Assembly (NCBI RefSeq): GCF_018069565.1
Contig: NZ_JAGPNL010000002.1
Location: forward strand, 434,001 to 498,000
DNA from: Streptomyces tagetis
GTDB lineage: Bacteria; Actinomycetota; Actinomycetes; Streptomycetales; Streptomycetaceae
Length of the DNA stretch: 64,000 nucleotides
Reading direction: 5' to 3'
Shown piece by piece: positions 38,201 to 49,744 of the stretch. The notes beneath the pieces were generated by a model. That model made no database searches. It had not been told where the DNA came from and saw nothing but the letters and a program-made list of their open reading frames with translations. The first letter of the stretch is position 1, and each line of letters begins with the position of its first letter. The position numbers were made by a program, and so were the translations under genes.

Positions 38201-41200
38201 GGCCGGTGCCGCCGGGCCGCGAAGGCGCCATCTACGTCGCCGGCGACCAGGTCGCCCTCGGCTACCTGGGCCGGCCCGGACTGACCGCGTCCCGGTTCGT
38301 CGCCGACCCCTTCGCCGGCGACGGCTCCCGCATGTACCACACGGGCGACCTCGCCCGCCGCACCCTCGACGGCGAGCTGGAGTTCACCCGCCGCGCCGAC
38401 GACCAGGTGCAGCTCCACGGCTTCCGCGTCGAACTCGGCGAGGTGGAGACCGCGATCCGGCAGGTCGACGGCGTGGTCGACGCGGCCGTCGTGGTCGCCG
38501 GCAGCGGCGACCACCTCGTCGCGCACGTCGTCGGCCGCGTCCCCGGCGACCTCACCGACCGGCTCACCGCGAAGCTGCCCCGGCACATGGTGCCCGCCCG
38601 CGTCCTGGCCGCCGACGCCCTGCCGCTCACCGTCAACGGCAAACTCGACCGCAAGGCCCTCACCGAACGCACCGCCACCGCCGACGCGGCGGCCGACGCC
38701 GCCCGCGCCACCGCCGCCGAGCCGCCCGCCGCCCCCGGCGACGACGCCCTCGACGCCCTGGTCGGCGTCTTCGCCGCCGCGCTGCCCGACACCGAGGTCG
38801 GCCCCGGCACCGACTTCTTCGCCGCCGGCGGCGACAGCATCGTCGCCATCGGCCTCATCAACCGGGCCCGCGCCCTCGGCCTGCCCATCGCCCCCCGCGA
38901 CGTCTTCCTGCACCGCACCCCGCGCGCCCTCGCCGCCCACCTCGCCCAGCGCACCCCGGCCCCCGCGCCCCAGATGTCCGCCCCCGCCGAGGACGGCCCC
39001 CTCGCCCCGACCCCCATCATCCTGCGCCTACGCGAACTCGGCGGCCCCCTCGCCCGCTTCGCCCAGGCCCGCACCGTCACCGCACCCGAGGGCACCGGCC
39101 TCGCCGACGTCCGGCGCGCGGCCGACGCCGTCCTCGCCGCCCACCCCGCGCTCCGGCTGCGGCTGGCCACCGACCACGGCGTGTGGACCCTGCGCACCGA
39201 ACCGGCCGGCCCGGCCACCGTCGTCCGCGACGACACCGCCGACCCGCAGCGCGCCGCCGAGGAGGCCGCCGACCGGCTCGACCCCACCGCCGGACGGACC
39301 GCCGCCTTCACCTGGCTCCCGGCGAGCCGCACCCTCGTCGTCACCGTCCACCACCTCGCCGTCGACGCGGTCTCCTGGGTGATCCTCCTCGACGACCTCG
39401 CCGCCGCCCTCGACGGCGCCGCACCGCCCCCGGCCACCACCCCCTACGCCGCCTACGCCGCGGCCCTCGCCGACCCGGCCGGCCATCCCGTCGCCGACCT
39501 CGGGCACTGGATCACCACCCTCGCCGCCCCCGCCCCGCTGCCCCCGGCCCGCGGGCTGCGCGAGACCACCGTCGTCCTCGCGCCCACGACCAGCCACGAC
39601 GTCACCCGCGCCGCGCCCGCCGCGCTCGGCCTCGACGTCACCGAACTGCTCTGCGGAGCCCTGCGCGCCGCCCTGACCCGCGTCCAGCCCGACCCCACCG
39701 ACCTCGCCGTCGACCTGGAACGGCACGGCCGCGTCCCGGCCCGGCCCGACCACGACTACACCCGCACCGTCGGCTGGTTCACCGCCATCGCCCCCCTGCG
39801 CCTGACCGCGCACACCGATCCCCTCGCCGCCGCCCGCGAGGCCGCCGCCCGCATGCCCGACGAGCGGCGGCACATGGGCTACGGCCGCCTCAGGTACCTC
39901 GACCCGCAGACCGCGCCGCTGCTCACCGCCCGCCCCCAGGTGCTCCTCAACTACCTCGGCCGGGCCACCGAGGACCGCGCCCTGCACCTCACCGGCGACG
40001 GCCGGGGCAGCCCGTACGCCGTCGAGGTCAACGCCTGGACCGACGCCCGGACGGGAAGCCTGCACGCCTCCTTCACCCTCGCCGAGGGCGTCCCCGACGA
40101 GATCACCGACCACTGGCTGCGCGCCCTGGAACGGCTCGCCGAGGCCGCCGCGACCGCCGAGCGCACCGCACCGGTCACCCCACTCCAGCGGGGCCTGTAC
40201 TTCCAGGCCCAGATGACCGGCCTGGCGGCGCCGTACGTCGCCCAGAGCTACTTCACCTTCGACCGGCGCCTGGACACCGACGCGCTCGCCGAGGCCGCGG
40301 CCCGGCTCATCGCCCGGCACCCGGTCGTCGGCGCCGGCTTCACCACCGACGACGACGGCAACCCGGTCCAGCTCCTGCGCGCCGGCCGCCGCGTCCCCGT
40401 GCACACCGTCGAACTCGCCACGGAGGCGGAGGTCGAGGAAGCGCGCGCCCGGGACCGGGCCACCGGCTTCGACCCGGACCGGCCGCCGCTGCTGCGGCTG
40501 ACCGTGGTCCGCCGCCCCGACGGCCACGACGGACTCCTCCTCAGCTACCACCTGCTGCTGTGGGACGGCTGGTCCCGCGAGATCGTGCTGCGGGACCTCT
40601 TCGACGCCTACCGCGCCGTCCTCGACGGCCGGCCCCCGCTCCCGGAACCGGCCACGCCCGGTTTCGAGGAGTACGCGCGGGAGCTCGCCGCCCGCGACAC
40701 CGGCGCCGCCGAGGAGTTCTGGGCCCGGCACCTGGCCGGGCTGCCCGGACCGACCCTGCTCGCCGGAGCGGCGCCCGCCCTCGACGACGGACCCCCGCAC
40801 GCCCACGTCCGCACCCTCGACGCCGAGCGGTCCGACCGGCTGCGGGAGGCCGCCCGCGCCCACGGCGTCACCCTCAACACCCTCCTGACCGGCGCCTTCG
40901 GGCTGCTGCTGGCCGCCCGCACCGGACGCGCCGACGCCGTGTTCGGCGTCACCGTCTCCGGCCGCGAGGGCGAGGGCCTCTCCGGCATCGTCGGCGTCCT
41001 GCTCAACACCGTGCCCCAGTGGACCCGGGCCCGGCCCGACGCCACCCCCGGCGCCTACCTCGCGGCGGTCCAGGCCGCCCGCGTCGAGGCGATGGACCAC
41101 GAACACCTCGGGCTCGGCGAGATCCAGCGGGCCGGCGGCCACGACACCCTCTTCGACAACCTGTTCGTGTACCAGAACTTCCTGGACCACGACGCGTTCG

Positions 41201-43224
41201 AGGCGATGAACACCCGGCACGGCATCACCTCGGTCACGGCCGACGACTCCACCCACTACCCCTTCACCTGGGTCGTCACCCCCGGCGAACGGCTCACCGT
41301 CAAGCTGGAGCACCGCGACGGCGACGACGCCGCGGCCCGCCGCCTCCTCGACGACTACCTCCGCGTCCTCGACGACCTGGCCCACCGGGACGGCCCCCTC
41401 GGCACCCTGCCCGGCCTCGCCCCCCGGCCCGAGCCCGCGCCGCGCACCGACTTCGGCACGGACACCGTCGTGGACCGCTTCGACCGGGCCGCCGACCGCT
41501 CCCCGGACCGCACCGCCCTCGTCGCCCACGGCGCCACGCTCACCTTCGCCGGACTGCGCGACCGCAGCCGGGAGCTGGCCGGGGTCCTCGCCGCGCGCGG
41601 CATCGGCCCCGAGACCACCGTCGGCCTCGCCGTCCCCCGCTCCCTCGACTCGATCGTGGCGCTCTTCGCCGTGCTGCGCGTCGGCGCCGCCTACGTACCG
41701 CTGGAACTCGACCACCCCGACGAGCGGATCGCCGCCATCGTCGACGACGCCCGCCCCGAGGTCGTCCTGACCGTCGCCGACGTGGCGCCCCGGCTGACCG
41801 GGGACCTCATCGCCCTGGACCGGCCGCTGCCCGGGGCCGAGCCGTACACGACCTTCGCCCCCGACGACCCGGACCGGCTGCGGCACCCCGCGTACACCAT
41901 CTACACCTCCGGCTCGACGGGCCGGCCCAAGGGCGTCGTCACCGAGTACGCCGGGCTCACCAACATGCTCGTCAACCACCAGCGCCGGATCTTCGAACCG
42001 GTCCTCGCCGACCACGGCCACCGGGTCTTCCGGGTCGCGCACACCGTCTCGTTCGCCTTCGACATGTCCTGGGAGGAACTGCTGTGGCTGGCCGACGGCC
42101 ACGAGGTGCACATCTGCGACGAGGAACTGCGCCGCGACGCGCCCCGGCTGGTGGCGTACTGCCGTGAACACGCCATCGACGTGATCAACGTGACCCCGAC
42201 CTACGCCCAGCAACTCGTCGCCGAAGGGCTCCTCGACGACCCGGACCGGCGGCCGGCGCTCGTACTGCTCGGCGGCGAGGCCGTCCCCCCGGCGCTGTGG
42301 CGGCGGCTCGCCGAGACCGAGGGCACCTCCGGCTACAACCTGTACGGGCCCACCGAGTACACGATCAACACCCTCGGCGCCGGCACCTTCGAGTGCGCCG
42401 ACCCGGTGGTGGGCGTGCCCATCGACAACACCGACGCCTATGTCCTCGACCCCTGGCTGCGGCCCCTGCCGGACGGCGTCCCCGGCGAGCTGTACGTGGC
42501 GGGCGCCGGCATCGCCCGGGGCTACCTCGGCCGCCCGGGGCAGACCGCCGACCGCTTCGTCGCCTCCCCCTTCGGCCCGCCCGGCGAGCGCGTGTACCGC
42601 ACCGGCGACCTCGTCGTCCGCCGGCCCGACGGGCACCTGATGTACCTCGGCCGCACCGACCAGCAGGTCAAGATCCGCGGGCACCGGGTCGAACCCGGCG
42701 AGGTGGAGGCCGCGTTCACCGCGCACCCGGCGGTGCGCTTCGCCGCCGCCGTCGCCCAGCCCGACCCCGGCGCCGAGGGCACCCTCCGGCTCGCCGCGTA
42801 CCTGGTGCTGGACGGCGCAGACCTCGCCACGGTCGCCGCCGAGGTCTGCGCGACCCTGCCCGACTTCCTGCGCCCGAGCCACTACGCCGAGGTCGACGCG
42901 ATCCCGCTCACCGTCAACGGCAAGGCCGACACCTCGGCCCTGCCGCCGGCCCGGCCGCTCGGCGCGCTGTCCACCGAGGGCCAACGCGGACCGCGCACCC
43001 CCACCGAGACCCTGGTGTGCGAGTGTTTCGCCGAGGCACTGGACCTCGACGACGACGAGGTCAGCGCGGTCGGCGACTTCGTCGCCCTCGGCGGACACTC
43101 CATGCTGGCGGTACGGCTGACCGGCCTGCTCCGCCGCGAGTACGGACCCGTGATCACCATCCGCGACCTGCTGACCCTGCGAACCCCGGAAGCGATTGCC
43201 CGCCATCTCGATGACCACGCCTGA
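32248..43224 (+). CDS. cchH: Coelichelin-type trimodular NRPS
   Basis: A 3658-residue synthetase with domains A-T-E-C-A-T-E-C-A-T and no thioesterase: A1 ~131-640, T1 Ser678, E1 ~730-1170, C2 ~1190-1620, A2 ~1635-2140, T2 Ser2197, E2 ~2250-2630, C3 ~2640-3050, A3 ~3070-3570, T3 Ser3618. Hand-read specificity codes are DINYWGGIG for A1, DFWNIGMVH for A2 and DMENLGLIN for A3 (each plus the invariant Lys). These match, from memory, formyl-hydroxyornithine, threonine and hydroxyornithine in S. coelicolor CchH. The known product is a tetrapeptide from three modules, so one module is reused. C3 has YHLLLWDG instead of HHxxxDG. ATG 32248 follows GGAGGGG; GTG 32200 is an in-frame alternative adding 16 residues. 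Confidence 0.95.
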   Translation: MRQPTDRHVRLSPARLDDVRRRAGDYDDRTITRACAVALAHWAHGDSPEGIDLAPGTLFADVLGWAHHGGAGNAPSTGGDGLDIPVPEGVDPAEAQLALDDLADFPGRPLGTIGPRGAAQRLADLAAWNDTAADRDRPTLVEMFRAQAEARPDAVAVVDEHRTLTYRETDTLSAQLAHDLLARGLRAEQVVGISLDRSADLVIALLAVVRAGGAFVPLDPRWPAARRAAVIEDARVVLQLNATGEHAPDEPEAAAVDLADWRYADRPAEGPGLVIPGAALAYVIFTSGSTGRPKGAMIRHEAISERLLWQAGEILGFGPDDASLFKAPLSFDISVNEIFLPLVRGGRLVVLRPGGERDPHHLLGVIAEHRVTFTYLVSSMLDVLLELVGDSGRLDSLRHVWCGGEVLTPELYERFRARLDIPLYHGYGPAETTIGVSHVVYRGAAERLSTSIGRANPNTQLYVLDDELRPVPVGVGGELYAGGFLLGRGYVNAPGLTASRFVANPFATDGSRLYRTGDLARWAPDGSLDFLGRADNQVKIRGMRLEIEDVEAGLTEHPGVRHACVVARKNTAGGTYLVGYVIPSAGAEGLRAEDVTDWAAGHMVEYMVPAHVVVMDAFPLTAHGKLDRAALPEPAVADGASAPPATEEERLVCEAVASVLRLDRVGADQDFFRLGGDSILAISLLSALRAAGLHVTARQIFTHTVVRELAAVASREDVTTGDTGDVPAGEVTGSAVVRWLGETTDAVDGFVQSLVLNTPAGLTAAALDTVLAAVVARHDMLRARLVRGEHWGFHVPEAGAPAGALWQESDAPLDACVALATEALDPDAGVMLRAVWRPGARQLVLVAHHVVVDGVSWHILTDDLATAWRQFVSGSPIALPPVGTSFRRWTQLLARTPLDAHADAFRRPRPAPDAPLGRRPLAASDTVARERLRTVSIGPDATAALLGEVPARFHARVNDVLLTALAVALARLRRDLGQDQTHAHIELEGHGREPGLVAGTAGFEPDLSRTVGWFTTLFPVTVDPGPATDPTSPGHLAAALKAVKEDLAAVPGNGLPYGVLRHVHGTAFDTPAPQVLFNYLGRHDAGSTEEWRPAGSTGHLGERRDPRMRLPRALEFNAIAEPAPGGGYELVTTVSWPEGLFTDEDITALTGYYHQALTGLAALDGGGHTPSDFPGVRLTQADVDALDGPALRDILPLTPLQEGLYFHSVYDDDATGSYVEQQLLTLDGEPDAGRLAAAATRLLTVHPNLAARFVPLADGRVVSVLEDGTEAPFTVLDRPGITDADLRDLAERDRRAGFDPAVGPLMRYTLVRAGAGRHVLVQTVHHIVADGWSVPPMLRTLLAEYHAPGSALPSGGFAEHARRLALAGDAESDRVWRAHLAGLPGPCLVAEDHIPSDRFADVVVEAGEEEAAAGDRAGGETGVDVDAAARAAGVPLSAAVHSAWALTLGGILHRTDVVFGSTVSGRDADVPGIEDMVGLFINTLPVRVRWSGTTTAGDLLASVRERQSAVLAHQHVSLARIGRLAGAGPLFDTLVVFDVATDPAALRAPGDTLAITHIANEGAPHYPLTLVVERTPEGRPRFRLIHDAALLRESGARALLRTFTRTLTGLLTRPGHPAGEAAPQEETPAPARTGPATLGALFDAAARRDPDATAVTHCALDGTTRSLTYGGLAAEKDRLAQALRAAGTGPGKRVAIALPRSVEQVVALVAVVGAGGAYVPLDLAYPDERLEYVLADAAPQVVLVDPAHRDRFARLLARAGSSARLLVPGEDPDGAAAPPAPVGEAGPRDPAYVIYTSGSTGRPKGVVVPHSSVVTLLERTRPAMDFGPRDVWVQFHSASFDFAVWELWGALLHGAELLVPEYALTRSPVDFHRLVRDRGVTVLNQTPSAFYQFAEADRLAPGPARALRRIIFGGEPLDLRRLGGWVERHGTRSPELVNMYGITETTVHVTHRVLTDEDFAPGYGASPIGGPIPGLVTHLLDERLRPVPPGREGAIYVAGDQVALGYLGRPGLTASRFVADPFAGDGSRMYHTGDLARRTLDGELEFTRRADDQVQLHGFRVELGEVETAIRQVDGVVDAAVVVAGSGDHLVAHVVGRVPGDLTDRLTAKLPRHMVPARVLAADALPLTVNGKLDRKALTERTATADAAADAARATAAEPPAAPGDDALDALVGVFAAALPDTEVGPGTDFFAAGGDSIVAIGLINRARALGLPIAPRDVFLHRTPRALAAHLAQRTPAPAPQMSAPAEDGPLAPTPIILRLRELGGPLARFAQARTVTAPEGTGLADVRRAADAVLAAHPALRLRLATDHGVWTLRTEPAGPATVVRDDTADPQRAAEEAADRLDPTAGRTAAFTWLPASRTLVVTVHHLAVDAVSWVILLDDLAAALDGAAPPPATTPYAAYAAALADPAGHPVADLGHWITTLAAPAPLPPARGLRETTVVLAPTTSHDVTRAAPAALGLDVTELLCGALRAALTRVQPDPTDLAVDLERHGRVPARPDHDYTRTVGWFTAIAPLRLTAHTDPLAAAREAAARMPDERRHMGYGRLRYLDPQTAPLLTARPQVLLNYLGRATEDRALHLTGDGRGSPYAVEVNAWTDARTGSLHASFTLAEGVPDEITDHWLRALERLAEAAATAERTAPVTPLQRGLYFQAQMTGLAAPYVAQSYFTFDRRLDTDALAEAAARLIARHPVVGAGFTTDDDGNPVQLLRAGRRVPVHTVELATEAEVEEARARDRATGFDPDRPPLLRLTVVRRPDGHDGLLLSYHLLLWDGWSREIVLRDLFDAYRAVLDGRPPLPEPATPGFEEYARELAARDTGAAEEFWARHLAGLPGPTLLAGAAPALDDGPPHAHVRTLDAERSDRLREAARAHGVTLNTLLTGAFGLLLAARTGRADAVFGVTVSGREGEGLSGIVGVLLNTVPQWTRARPDATPGAYLAAVQAARVEAMDHEHLGLGEIQRAGGHDTLFDNLFVYQNFLDHDAFEAMNTRHGITSVTADDSTHYPFTWVVTPGERLTVKLEHRDGDDAAARRLLDDYLRVLDDLAHRDGPLGTLPGLAPRPEPAPRTDFGTDTVVDRFDRAADRSPDRTALVAHGATLTFAGLRDRSRELAGVLAARGIGPETTVGLAVPRSLDSIVALFAVLRVGAAYVPLELDHPDERIAAIVDDARPEVVLTVADVAPRLTGDLIALDRPLPGAEPYTTFAPDDPDRLRHPAYTIYTSGSTGRPKGVVTEYAGLTNMLVNHQRRIFEPVLADHGHRVFRVAHTVSFAFDMSWEELLWLADGHEVHICDEELRRDAPRLVAYCREHAIDVINVTPTYAQQLVAEGLLDDPDRRPALVLLGGEAVPPALWRRLAETEGTSGYNLYGPTEYTINTLGAGTFECADPVVGVPIDNTDAYVLDPWLRPLPDGVPGELYVAGAGIARGYLGRPGQTADRFVASPFGPPGERVYRTGDLVVRRPDGHLMYLGRTDQQVKIRGHRVEPGEVEAAFTAHPAVRFAAAVAQPDPGAEGTLRLAAYLVLDGADLATVAAEVCATLPDFLRPSHYAEVDAIPLTVNGKADTSALPPARPLGALSTEGQRGPRTPTETLVCECFAEALDLDDDEVSAVGDFVALGGHSMLAVRLTGLLRREYGPVITIRDLLTLRTPEAIARHLDDHA

Positions 43225-44911
43225 CACCCAGCGCCCCCGCCAGGGGGCCGACATCCTGCGCACCGCGCTGCGCCGCAACATCGGAGCCATGGCCGGGGGC
43301 ACGTTCCTCATGGGCCTGTACCAGGCGGGGGAGACCGCTTTCCCCATCGCCCTGGGCCTGATCGTGGAGCACACGATGCAGGACCGCAGCCCCCGCTCCC
43401 TCGGCCTGTCGATCGCCGCCCTGGCGGTGATCATCACGACGGTGTCGTACTCCTGGCGGTTCGGCATGCGCATCCTGCAGAAGGCCAACACGACCGAGGC
43501 GCACCGCTGGCGGGTGCGGGTCGCCTCCGGCGCCCTCCAGCCGGTGGCCCGGGACACCGGCCTCAAGTCCGGCGAGGTGCTGACCATCGCCACCGAGGAC
43601 GCCGACCAGACCGCCGACATCATCGAGGTGGTGCCGCTGCTCATCAGCTCGCTCGTCGCGGTCGCGGTCGCCTCGGTCGCCCTCGGCCTGGCCAGCGTCC
43701 ACCTGGGGCTGCTGGTCATCGTGGGCACCGTCGCCATCCTGTCGATCCTGAGCGTCATGTCCCGGCGCATCGGCGACAGCACCCGCGAGCAGCAGGCGCG
43801 GGTGGCCAGGGCGGGCGCCAAGGTCGCCGACCTCATCACCGGCCTGCGCCCGCTGCACGGCTTCGGCGGCAACCACGCCGCCTTCCGCTCCTACCGCCGG
43901 GTCAGCACGGAGGCGAAGCGGCAGGCGGTCACCGTCGCCGGGGTGAACGGGGTCTACGCGGGCACCGCGCTCGCCCTCAACGCCGCCCTGGCCGCCGCCG
44001 TCACCCTCACCGCGGGGTGGCTGGCCTTCCGCGGCGACATCACCATCGGCGAACTCGTCATGGCCGTCGGGCTCGCCCAGTTCATCATCGAACCGCTCAA
44101 GCTCTTCTCGGAGATGCCCAAGTACGTGATGACCGCGCGGGCCTCCGCCGACCGGATGGCGCTGGTGCTGGCCGCCCCGCCGGTCACCGTCCCCGGCACC
44201 GGCCGGCCCCGCGAGGGCGGGGACCTGGAGCTGGACCACGTCCGCCACGGCGCCCTGCGCGATCTGACGTTCCGGGTGCGCGCGGGCGAGTTCGTCGCCG
44301 TCGCCGCCTACCAGCCGCGCGCGGCGGCCGACCTCGCGGCGGTCCTCGCGCTGCACGTGCCGCCGGAGACGTACGGGGGAGTGGTGCGGGTCGGCGGGCA
44401 CAAGCTGGCGGACCTGTCGGCGGAGGGGGTCCGCGAACACCTGCTCGTCAACCCGTACGACGGGGAGATCTTCGCGGGCACCCTGCGCTCCAACATCGAC
44501 CCCTCGGGCACCAGCGGGTCGGTGGACGAGGCGGTCGAGGCGTCCCTGCTGACCGACGTCGTCGCCCTGCACCGGGCGGGGCTCGACCACGAGGTGCGCG
44601 ACCGGGGCGCCAACCTCTCCGGCGGCCAGCGCCAGCGCCTCTCGCTGGCCCGCGCCCTCGCCGCCGACACCGACGTCCTCGTGCTGCACGATCCGACGAC
44701 CGCCGTCGACGCGGTGACCGAACAACTGATCGCCCGGAACGTGGCCAAGCTGCGCCGGGGCCGCACCACCCTGGTCGTCACGGGCAGTCCGGCGCTCCTG
44801 GACACGGCCGACCGGGTCCTCGTCCTGGACGGGGGCGCCATCACCGCCGAGGACACCCACCGCAACCTGCTCGCCCGCGACGACGCCTACCGCCGCGCCG
44901 TGGCCCGGTAG
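43211..44911 (+). CDS. cchI: ABC half-exporter, degenerate Walker A/B, intact signature
   Basis: A 566-residue half-transporter whose ATG lies 14 nt inside the end of the NRPS gene. Six-helix domain to about residue 310, then an ATPase domain. Walker A is gone ([16 protein letters not shown] near residues 362-377 has no GKS/T), Walker B reads LVLHDPTT (His493-Asp494 instead of Asp-Glu), the Q-loop Gln is Tyr, and the switch His is Gly525. The signature LSGGQ (469-473) is perfect. This mirrors CchG exactly. Expected partner of CchG in siderophore export, with little or no ATPase activity of its own. Confidence 0.9.
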   Translation: MTTPDTQRPRQGADILRTALRRNIGAMAGGTFLMGLYQAGETAFPIALGLIVEHTMQDRSPRSLGLSIAALAVIITTVSYSWRFGMRILQKANTTEAHRWRVRVASGALQPVARDTGLKSGEVLTIATEDADQTADIIEVVPLLISSLVAVAVASVALGLASVHLGLLVIVGTVAILSILSVMSRRIGDSTREQQARVARAGAKVADLITGLRPLHGFGGNHAAFRSYRRVSTEAKRQAVTVAGVNGVYAGTALALNAALAAAVTLTAGWLAFRGDITIGELVMAVGLAQFIIEPLKLFSEMPKYVMTARASADRMALVLAAPPVTVPGTGRPREGGDLELDHVRHGALRDLTFRVRAGEFVAVAAYQPRAAADLAAVLALHVPPETYGGVVRVGGHKLADLSAEGVREHLLVNPYDGEIFAGTLRSNIDPSGTSGSVDEAVEASLLTDVVALHRAGLDHEVRDRGANLSGGQRQRLSLARALAADTDVLVLHDPTTAVDAVTEQLIARNVAKLRRGRTTLVVTGSPALLDTADRVLVLDGGAITAEDTHRNLLARDDAYRRAVAR

Positions 44912-44957
44912 GCGGCGTACGGGGCCGGGCCGCCGACCGCCGGGGCCGTGCGGCCGG

Positions 44958-46070
44958 TCAGCGGCCCGGGGCGCTCGGCGCGGCGAGGGCCCAGGCGACG
45001 TCCCGCAGCAGGGCCTGGCGCCACCCGGCCCGGTCGTGGTCCGACGCCGAGCGCGAGACCCGTACGACCGCGCCGGCCCGCTCGGCCAGCGTCTCGACCA
45101 GCTCGCAGTGCGGCAGCATCCGCCGCTCGTGCTCCCCGACGTCGAAGGCGATCCGCAGCCCGGCCAGGTCCGCGCCCCCGCGCAGCCGCTCGGCGAGGGC
45201 CCCGCCGAGCGGGCCGCCCAGCGGGTCCGCCGCCCGCTCGGCACCGGGCGCCCACCAGAACGAGCCCGACTGGCAGGCGACCCGCGTCACCAGCTCCGGG
45301 AACTCCAGGGCCGCGTAGAGGGCGCTCAGCCCGCCGAGGCTCTGCCCGGCGACGACGAGCCGGTCCGGGTCGGCGGGGACGCCGGACCCGGCCACCAGCG
45401 GCAGCAGTTCGTCCCGGACCGCCTCCCACAGCTCCGGCCGGGCCGCGAACTCGGCCTCGCGGTCCCGGGCCGGGAGGAAGACGAGGGTCACCGGCGGCAT
45501 CTCGCCCGCGGCGTGGGCCGCGTCGAAGGCGGTCACCGCGGGATGCAGGTACAGCCAGTCGTCCCCGTCGAGCAGCAGCACCACCGGCCCGCCGCCGCCC
45601 ACCGGATGGACCCGCACGGTACGCCGCCCGCCGAGCCGCCCGCCCGCCCAGCGCAGCCGGGTCCGGGGCAGCGGCAGCACGGCGTCCGGGCCGAGGTCCG
45701 GCCAGTGCGGCTGGGCCGGCGCGTCCGGGGTGGCGGCGACGGACCGGTCACCGCCGGCGCCCGCCGGGTTGAACGGGTCGGCGTGGCCCGCGTCCCGGGC
45801 CAGGAACCGGTAGGTCACCCGCAGTCGGGCCGGCAGCGGCACCCGCGCGTACCAGCAGTCCGTCTCCTCGAAGCGGCGCAGCGGCACCGGCCCCGACCAG
45901 CTCTCGAACTCCAGCGTCGCCGGGGAGCCCCGCCACAGGAACAGCGTCGTCCAGCCGCCCCCCTCGGCGGGCACCGACACGGGCCCCCGCACGGAGGCCC
46001 AGAACGCGTCGGTCCCCGGCGCACCGGACAGCCCGAACGCGGCGAACGCGGTTTCCCCCACCAGGCGCAT
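44958..46070 (-). CDS. cchJ: Siderophore esterase, Fes/IroE-like
   Basis: A 370-residue alpha/beta hydrolase related to enterobactin esterases. An N-terminal Fes-type domain (TTLFLWRGSPATLEFESW, RFEETDCWYARVPLP, YRFLARD) precedes the esterase domain with nucleophile motif AGQSLGG and LDGDDWL. GAGGAG is 7 nt upstream of ATG 46070. CchH lacks a thioesterase, so this enzyme may release the peptide or hydrolyse the siderophore after uptake; both roles have been suggested for this gene type. It converges on cchI and has its own iron box. Confidence 0.9.
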   Translation of the reverse strand: MRLVGETAFAAFGLSGAPGTDAFWASVRGPVSVPAEGGGWTTLFLWRGSPATLEFESWSGPVPLRRFEETDCWYARVPLPARLRVTYRFLARDAGHADPFNPAGAGGDRSVAATPDAPAQPHWPDLGPDAVLPLPRTRLRWAGGRLGGRRTVRVHPVGGGGPVVLLLDGDDWLYLHPAVTAFDAAHAAGEMPPVTLVFLPARDREAEFAARPELWEAVRDELLPLVAGSGVPADPDRLVVAGQSLGGLSALYAALEFPELVTRVACQSGSFWWAPGAERAADPLGGPLGGALAERLRGGADLAGLRIAFDVGEHERRMLPHCELVETLAERAGAVVRVSRSASDHDRAGWRQALLRDVAWALAAPSAPGR

Positions 46071-46114
46071 GGACGTCTCCTCGCGGCACACGGCACACAC
46101 GGACGGCCCACAGG

Positions 46115-46133
46115 TGAGGTGAGCCTCACCTCA
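46115..46133. promoter_or_regulatory. Iron box before cchJ
   Basis: TGAGGTGAGCCTCACCTCA matches the iron box at 15 of 19 positions and is palindromic. It lies 45 nt upstream of the cchJ start on the minus strand. Confidence 0.82.
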
Positions 46134-46162
46134 TCATGTCACCCCGGATGCACGGGGGTGAA

Positions 46163-46197
46163 GCCCGGCCCGCCGGGCGCCCGCCGGCGGGCCGGGC
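46163..46197. terminator. Terminator after modC
   Basis: GCCCGGCCCGCCGG (46163-46176) pairs perfectly over 14 bp with 46184-46197, loop 7 nt. It lies 20 nt past the modC stop on the minus strand and separates mod from cchJ. Confidence 0.8.
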
Positions 46198-46216
46198 GCA
46201 CGCCCCGGCTCCGGCC

Positions 46217-47301
<1,085 letters not shown>

Positions 47302-47305
<4 letters not shown>

Positions 47306-48159
47306 GAGGCGGTCATCCAGCGGTCGCGCAGGCCGGCGAGGACCGCGACGGACACGGTGAGCAGGACCAGGCTGAGGGCGATGGCGGCCTCGGGGTCGCT
47401 CTGCAGGGCGAGGTAGACCGCCAGGGGCATGGTCTGGGTGCGGCCGGGGAAGTTCCCGGCGAAGGTGATCGTCGCCCCGAACTCGCCCAGCGCCCGCGCC
47501 CAGGCCAGCACCGCGCCCGCCGCGATGCCGGGGGCGATCAGCGGCAGGGTGACCCGGCGGAACGCGGTGAACCGGGAGGCGCCGAGCGTCGCCGCGGCCT
47601 CCTCGAAGCGGCGGTCGGCGGCGCGCAGGGTGCCCTCGACGCTGATGACGAGGAAGGGCATCGCCACGAACGCCTCCGCGAGCACCACCCCGGCGGTGGT
47701 GAAGGGCAGGGTGACGCCGAACCAGGAGTCCAGCCACCGGCCCACGATGCCGTTGCGGCCCAGGGCCATCAGCAGGGCCACACCGCCGACCACCGGCGGC
47801 AGCACCAGCGGCAGTGTCACCAGCGCCCGCACCAGCCCCCGCCCGGGGAACTCCACCCGGGCCAGCACCCAGGCCAGCGGCACGCCGATGACCAGGCTCA
47901 CCGCGGTCGCCGCCGTCGCGCAGATCAGGGAGAGCCGCAGCGCCTGCCACACCCCGGCGCTGGTGAGCTGCTCGGGCAGCCCGCTCCACGGCGCCCGCAC
48001 CAGCAGCGCGAGCAACGGCACGAGCAGGAAGGCCAGTCCGAGCAGCGCGGGCAGCAGCAACGGCAGCGGCACGCCCCGGCCGCCCACCGCCCACGTCCCC
48101 GCGCGCGGGGAGCGCTTGCGGGGAGCGGGCGGGGCGGCCGTCCGTTCCTCGGGGGTCAC
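47302..48159 (-). CDS. modB: Molybdate ABC transporter permease
   Basis: A 285-residue permease. The cytoplasmic EAA-type loop (EEAAATLGASRFTAFRRVTL, then PLIAPGIAAG) is the ATPase contact of ModB proteins. A proline/arginine-rich N-terminus precedes the first membrane helix. The GTG start overlaps the modA stop (GTGA) and its stop overlaps modC, giving a tightly coupled three-gene operon. Confidence 0.92.
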
Positions 48160-48989
48160 GGCGTGAGGAACCCGGCCTCGGAGAGGACCTTGCGGCCGGT
48201 GTCGGAGCGGACCAGCGCGATGAACGCCTTCGCGGCGGCGGCGTTGGGCGCGTCCTTGAGCAGGGCGATCGGATAGTCGTTGACGGCCTCGGCGGCCTCG
48301 GGGAACTCCACGCCCTCCACCTTGTCACCGGCCGCGTGCACGTCGGTCTTGTAGACCAGCGAGGCGTCGGCCTCCTTCAGCTCGACCTTGGTGAGGGCGC
48401 CCTTGACGTCCTGCTCGTAGGAGACCGGGGTCACCTTCAGGCCGGTCGCGTCCAGGACCTTCTGGGTGGCGGCGCCGCACGGCACCTCCTTGTCGCACAG
48501 GACGACCTTCAGGTCCGGCCCGGCGAGGTCCTTGAGGGAGGCGATCTTGTCCGGGTTGCCGGGCAGGGTGGCGATCTCCAGTTGGTTGCGGACGAAGGTG
48601 ACGGGCTCCCCGGAGGCGGCCCCCTCGTCCGTGACCAGCTTCATCGTCTTGGTGCTGGCGGCGGCGAACACGTCCGCCGGGGCACCGCTGTTGATGCCGG
48701 CGGCGAGGCTGTCGCTGCCGCCGAAGTTGAAGGTGACCTTGGTGCCGGGGTGCGCCTTCTCGAACTCCTCGCCGAGCGTCGTGAAGCTCTCGGTGAGGGA
48801 GGCGGCGGCGAAGACGGTGACCGTCCCGGAGAGCTGCCCGGCGGAGGCGGAGCCGGAACCGGAGGAGGCCGGGTCGGCGGCGGAGGAGTCACCCGAGGAC
48901 GAACAGGCGCTCAGGGTCAGCAGTGCGGCGGCGCCCACGCCGGCCATCCGCGTCATCCGGCGGGTCCTGCGCACGGTTCGGGTCATCAC
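48156..48989 (-). CDS. modA: Molybdate-binding lipoprotein
   Basis: A 277-residue periplasmic-type binding protein. Signal peptide with lipobox LSAC (Cys29), then a Ser/Ala/Gly linker. The ModA fold is recognised from TVTVFAAASLTESFTTLGEEF, VTFNFGGSDSLAAGINSGAP and YPIALLKDA. GAGGGAG precedes GTG 48989, with ATG 48986 as the adjacent alternative. It binds molybdate or tungstate and delivers it to ModBC. Confidence 0.93.
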   Translation of the reverse strand: MMTRTVRRTRRMTRMAGVGAAALLTLSACSSSGDSSAADPASSGSGSASAGQLSGTVTVFAAASLTESFTTLGEEFEKAHPGTKVTFNFGGSDSLAAGINSGAPADVFAAASTKTMKLVTDEGAASGEPVTFVRNQLEIATLPGNPDKIASLKDLAGPDLKVVLCDKEVPCGAATQKVLDATGLKVTPVSYEQDVKGALTKVELKEADASLVYKTDVHAAGDKVEGVEFPEAAEAVNDYPIALLKDAPNAAAAKAFIALVRSDTGRKVLSEAGFLTP

Positions 48990-49128
48990 GGTTCACTCCC
49001 TCGGGTCCTGACGGACACACATCCACGGTCGCGCGCCGGCCGCGGCCGGCCGGATCGCCGCGGCGACCGGCGGGACCGGAGGCCCGTGCACGCGCTGATG
49101 ATAATGCCGCAGATACCAGGGGAAAGAC

Positions 49129-49164
49129 ACCGGTCACCTCGCATGAGCCCGATCTGTGACCGGT
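49129..49164. promoter_or_regulatory. Inverted repeat in mod divergent region
   Basis: ACCGGTCAC (49129-49137) and GTGACCGGT (49156-49164) form a perfect 9-bp inverted repeat with an 18-nt spacer. It lies in the 237-nt gap between modA (leftward) and the molybdopterin-domain gene (rightward), so it could be an operator for a molybdenum-responsive regulator such as the TOBE/HTH protein at 51374. Confidence 0.45.
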
Positions 49165-49226
49165 AGCCTTGGCAGGTGCGTTTGCACTACGGACCGCTGG
49201 GTACGGTCCCCCGGGAGGTGATAGCC

Positions 49227-49697
49227 GTGAGCCGGTCACCCACGGCCGCCGATGCGCCGGCCGAGGTCGTCCTCACCGGCGACCTGCGCCGCCCGGCCCG
49301 CCTGACCGTCGCCGCGCTGCTCTCCTGGCCGCAGCACGGGGCCCGGGTCACCTTCGAGTGCGCCGGCTCCGGCATCCGCCGGCACCGGTTCACCGGACCC
49401 CGCCTGCACGACGTGCTCACCGCCGCGGACCCCGTCTTCGACCCCACCCGCCGCAAGGACCGGCTCCGCTTCCTGATCGCCGTGCGCGGCGCCGACGGCC
49501 ACCACGCCCTGCTCTCCTGGGCGGAGATCGACCCCGACTTCGGCCGGGCCCCCGTCCTGCTCGCCGTCAGCCTCGACGGCACCCCGCTCGACGGCACCGG
49601 CCCCCAACTGGTCCTGCCCCAGGACCGCTGCGGCGCCCGGTACGTCAGCGGCATCGAGGCGATCCGGGTGGACGGCGGCTACGCGGCCTGGCACTGA
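49227..49697 (+). CDS. Small molybdopterin-domain (sulfite-oxidase-like) protein
   Basis: A 156-residue protein consisting essentially of one Oxidoreductase_molyb domain. The segment VTFECAGSG carries the Cys that ligates molybdenum in sulfite oxidases, and LPQDRCGARYVSGIEAI resembles the domain's C-terminal block. Full enzymes of the family are much longer, so this is a minimal version. GTG 49227 is chosen because GGGAGGTG lies 6 nt upstream; GTG 49176 is in frame but has a weaker signal. It is divergent from the molybdate transporter, consistent with molybdenum use. No export signal is evident. Confidence 0.78.
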   Translation: MSRSPTAADAPAEVVLTGDLRRPARLTVAALLSWPQHGARVTFECAGSGIRRHRFTGPRLHDVLTAADPVFDPTRRKDRLRFLIAVRGADGHHALLSWAEIDPDFGRAPVLLAVSLDGTPLDGTGPQLVLPQDRCGARYVSGIEAIRVDGGYAAWH

Positions 49698-49744
49698 CGT
49701 CACGGACCTGAGGGCACCAAGCCCACGGCGAGGAGGAGCGAGCG

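Noticed and set aside
32053..38940. Very long open frame on the minus strand opposite the NRPS
   Set aside because: It encodes Gly/Ala/Val/Arg-rich low-complexity sequence with no family motif and lies antisense to a perfect NRPS. High GC removes stop codons in the complementary frame.
39028..43872. Long minus-strand open frame opposite modules 2-3 of the NRPS and cchI
   Set aside because: Same composition artefact; no ribosome site, no recognisable domain, and it spans two real genes on the other strand.
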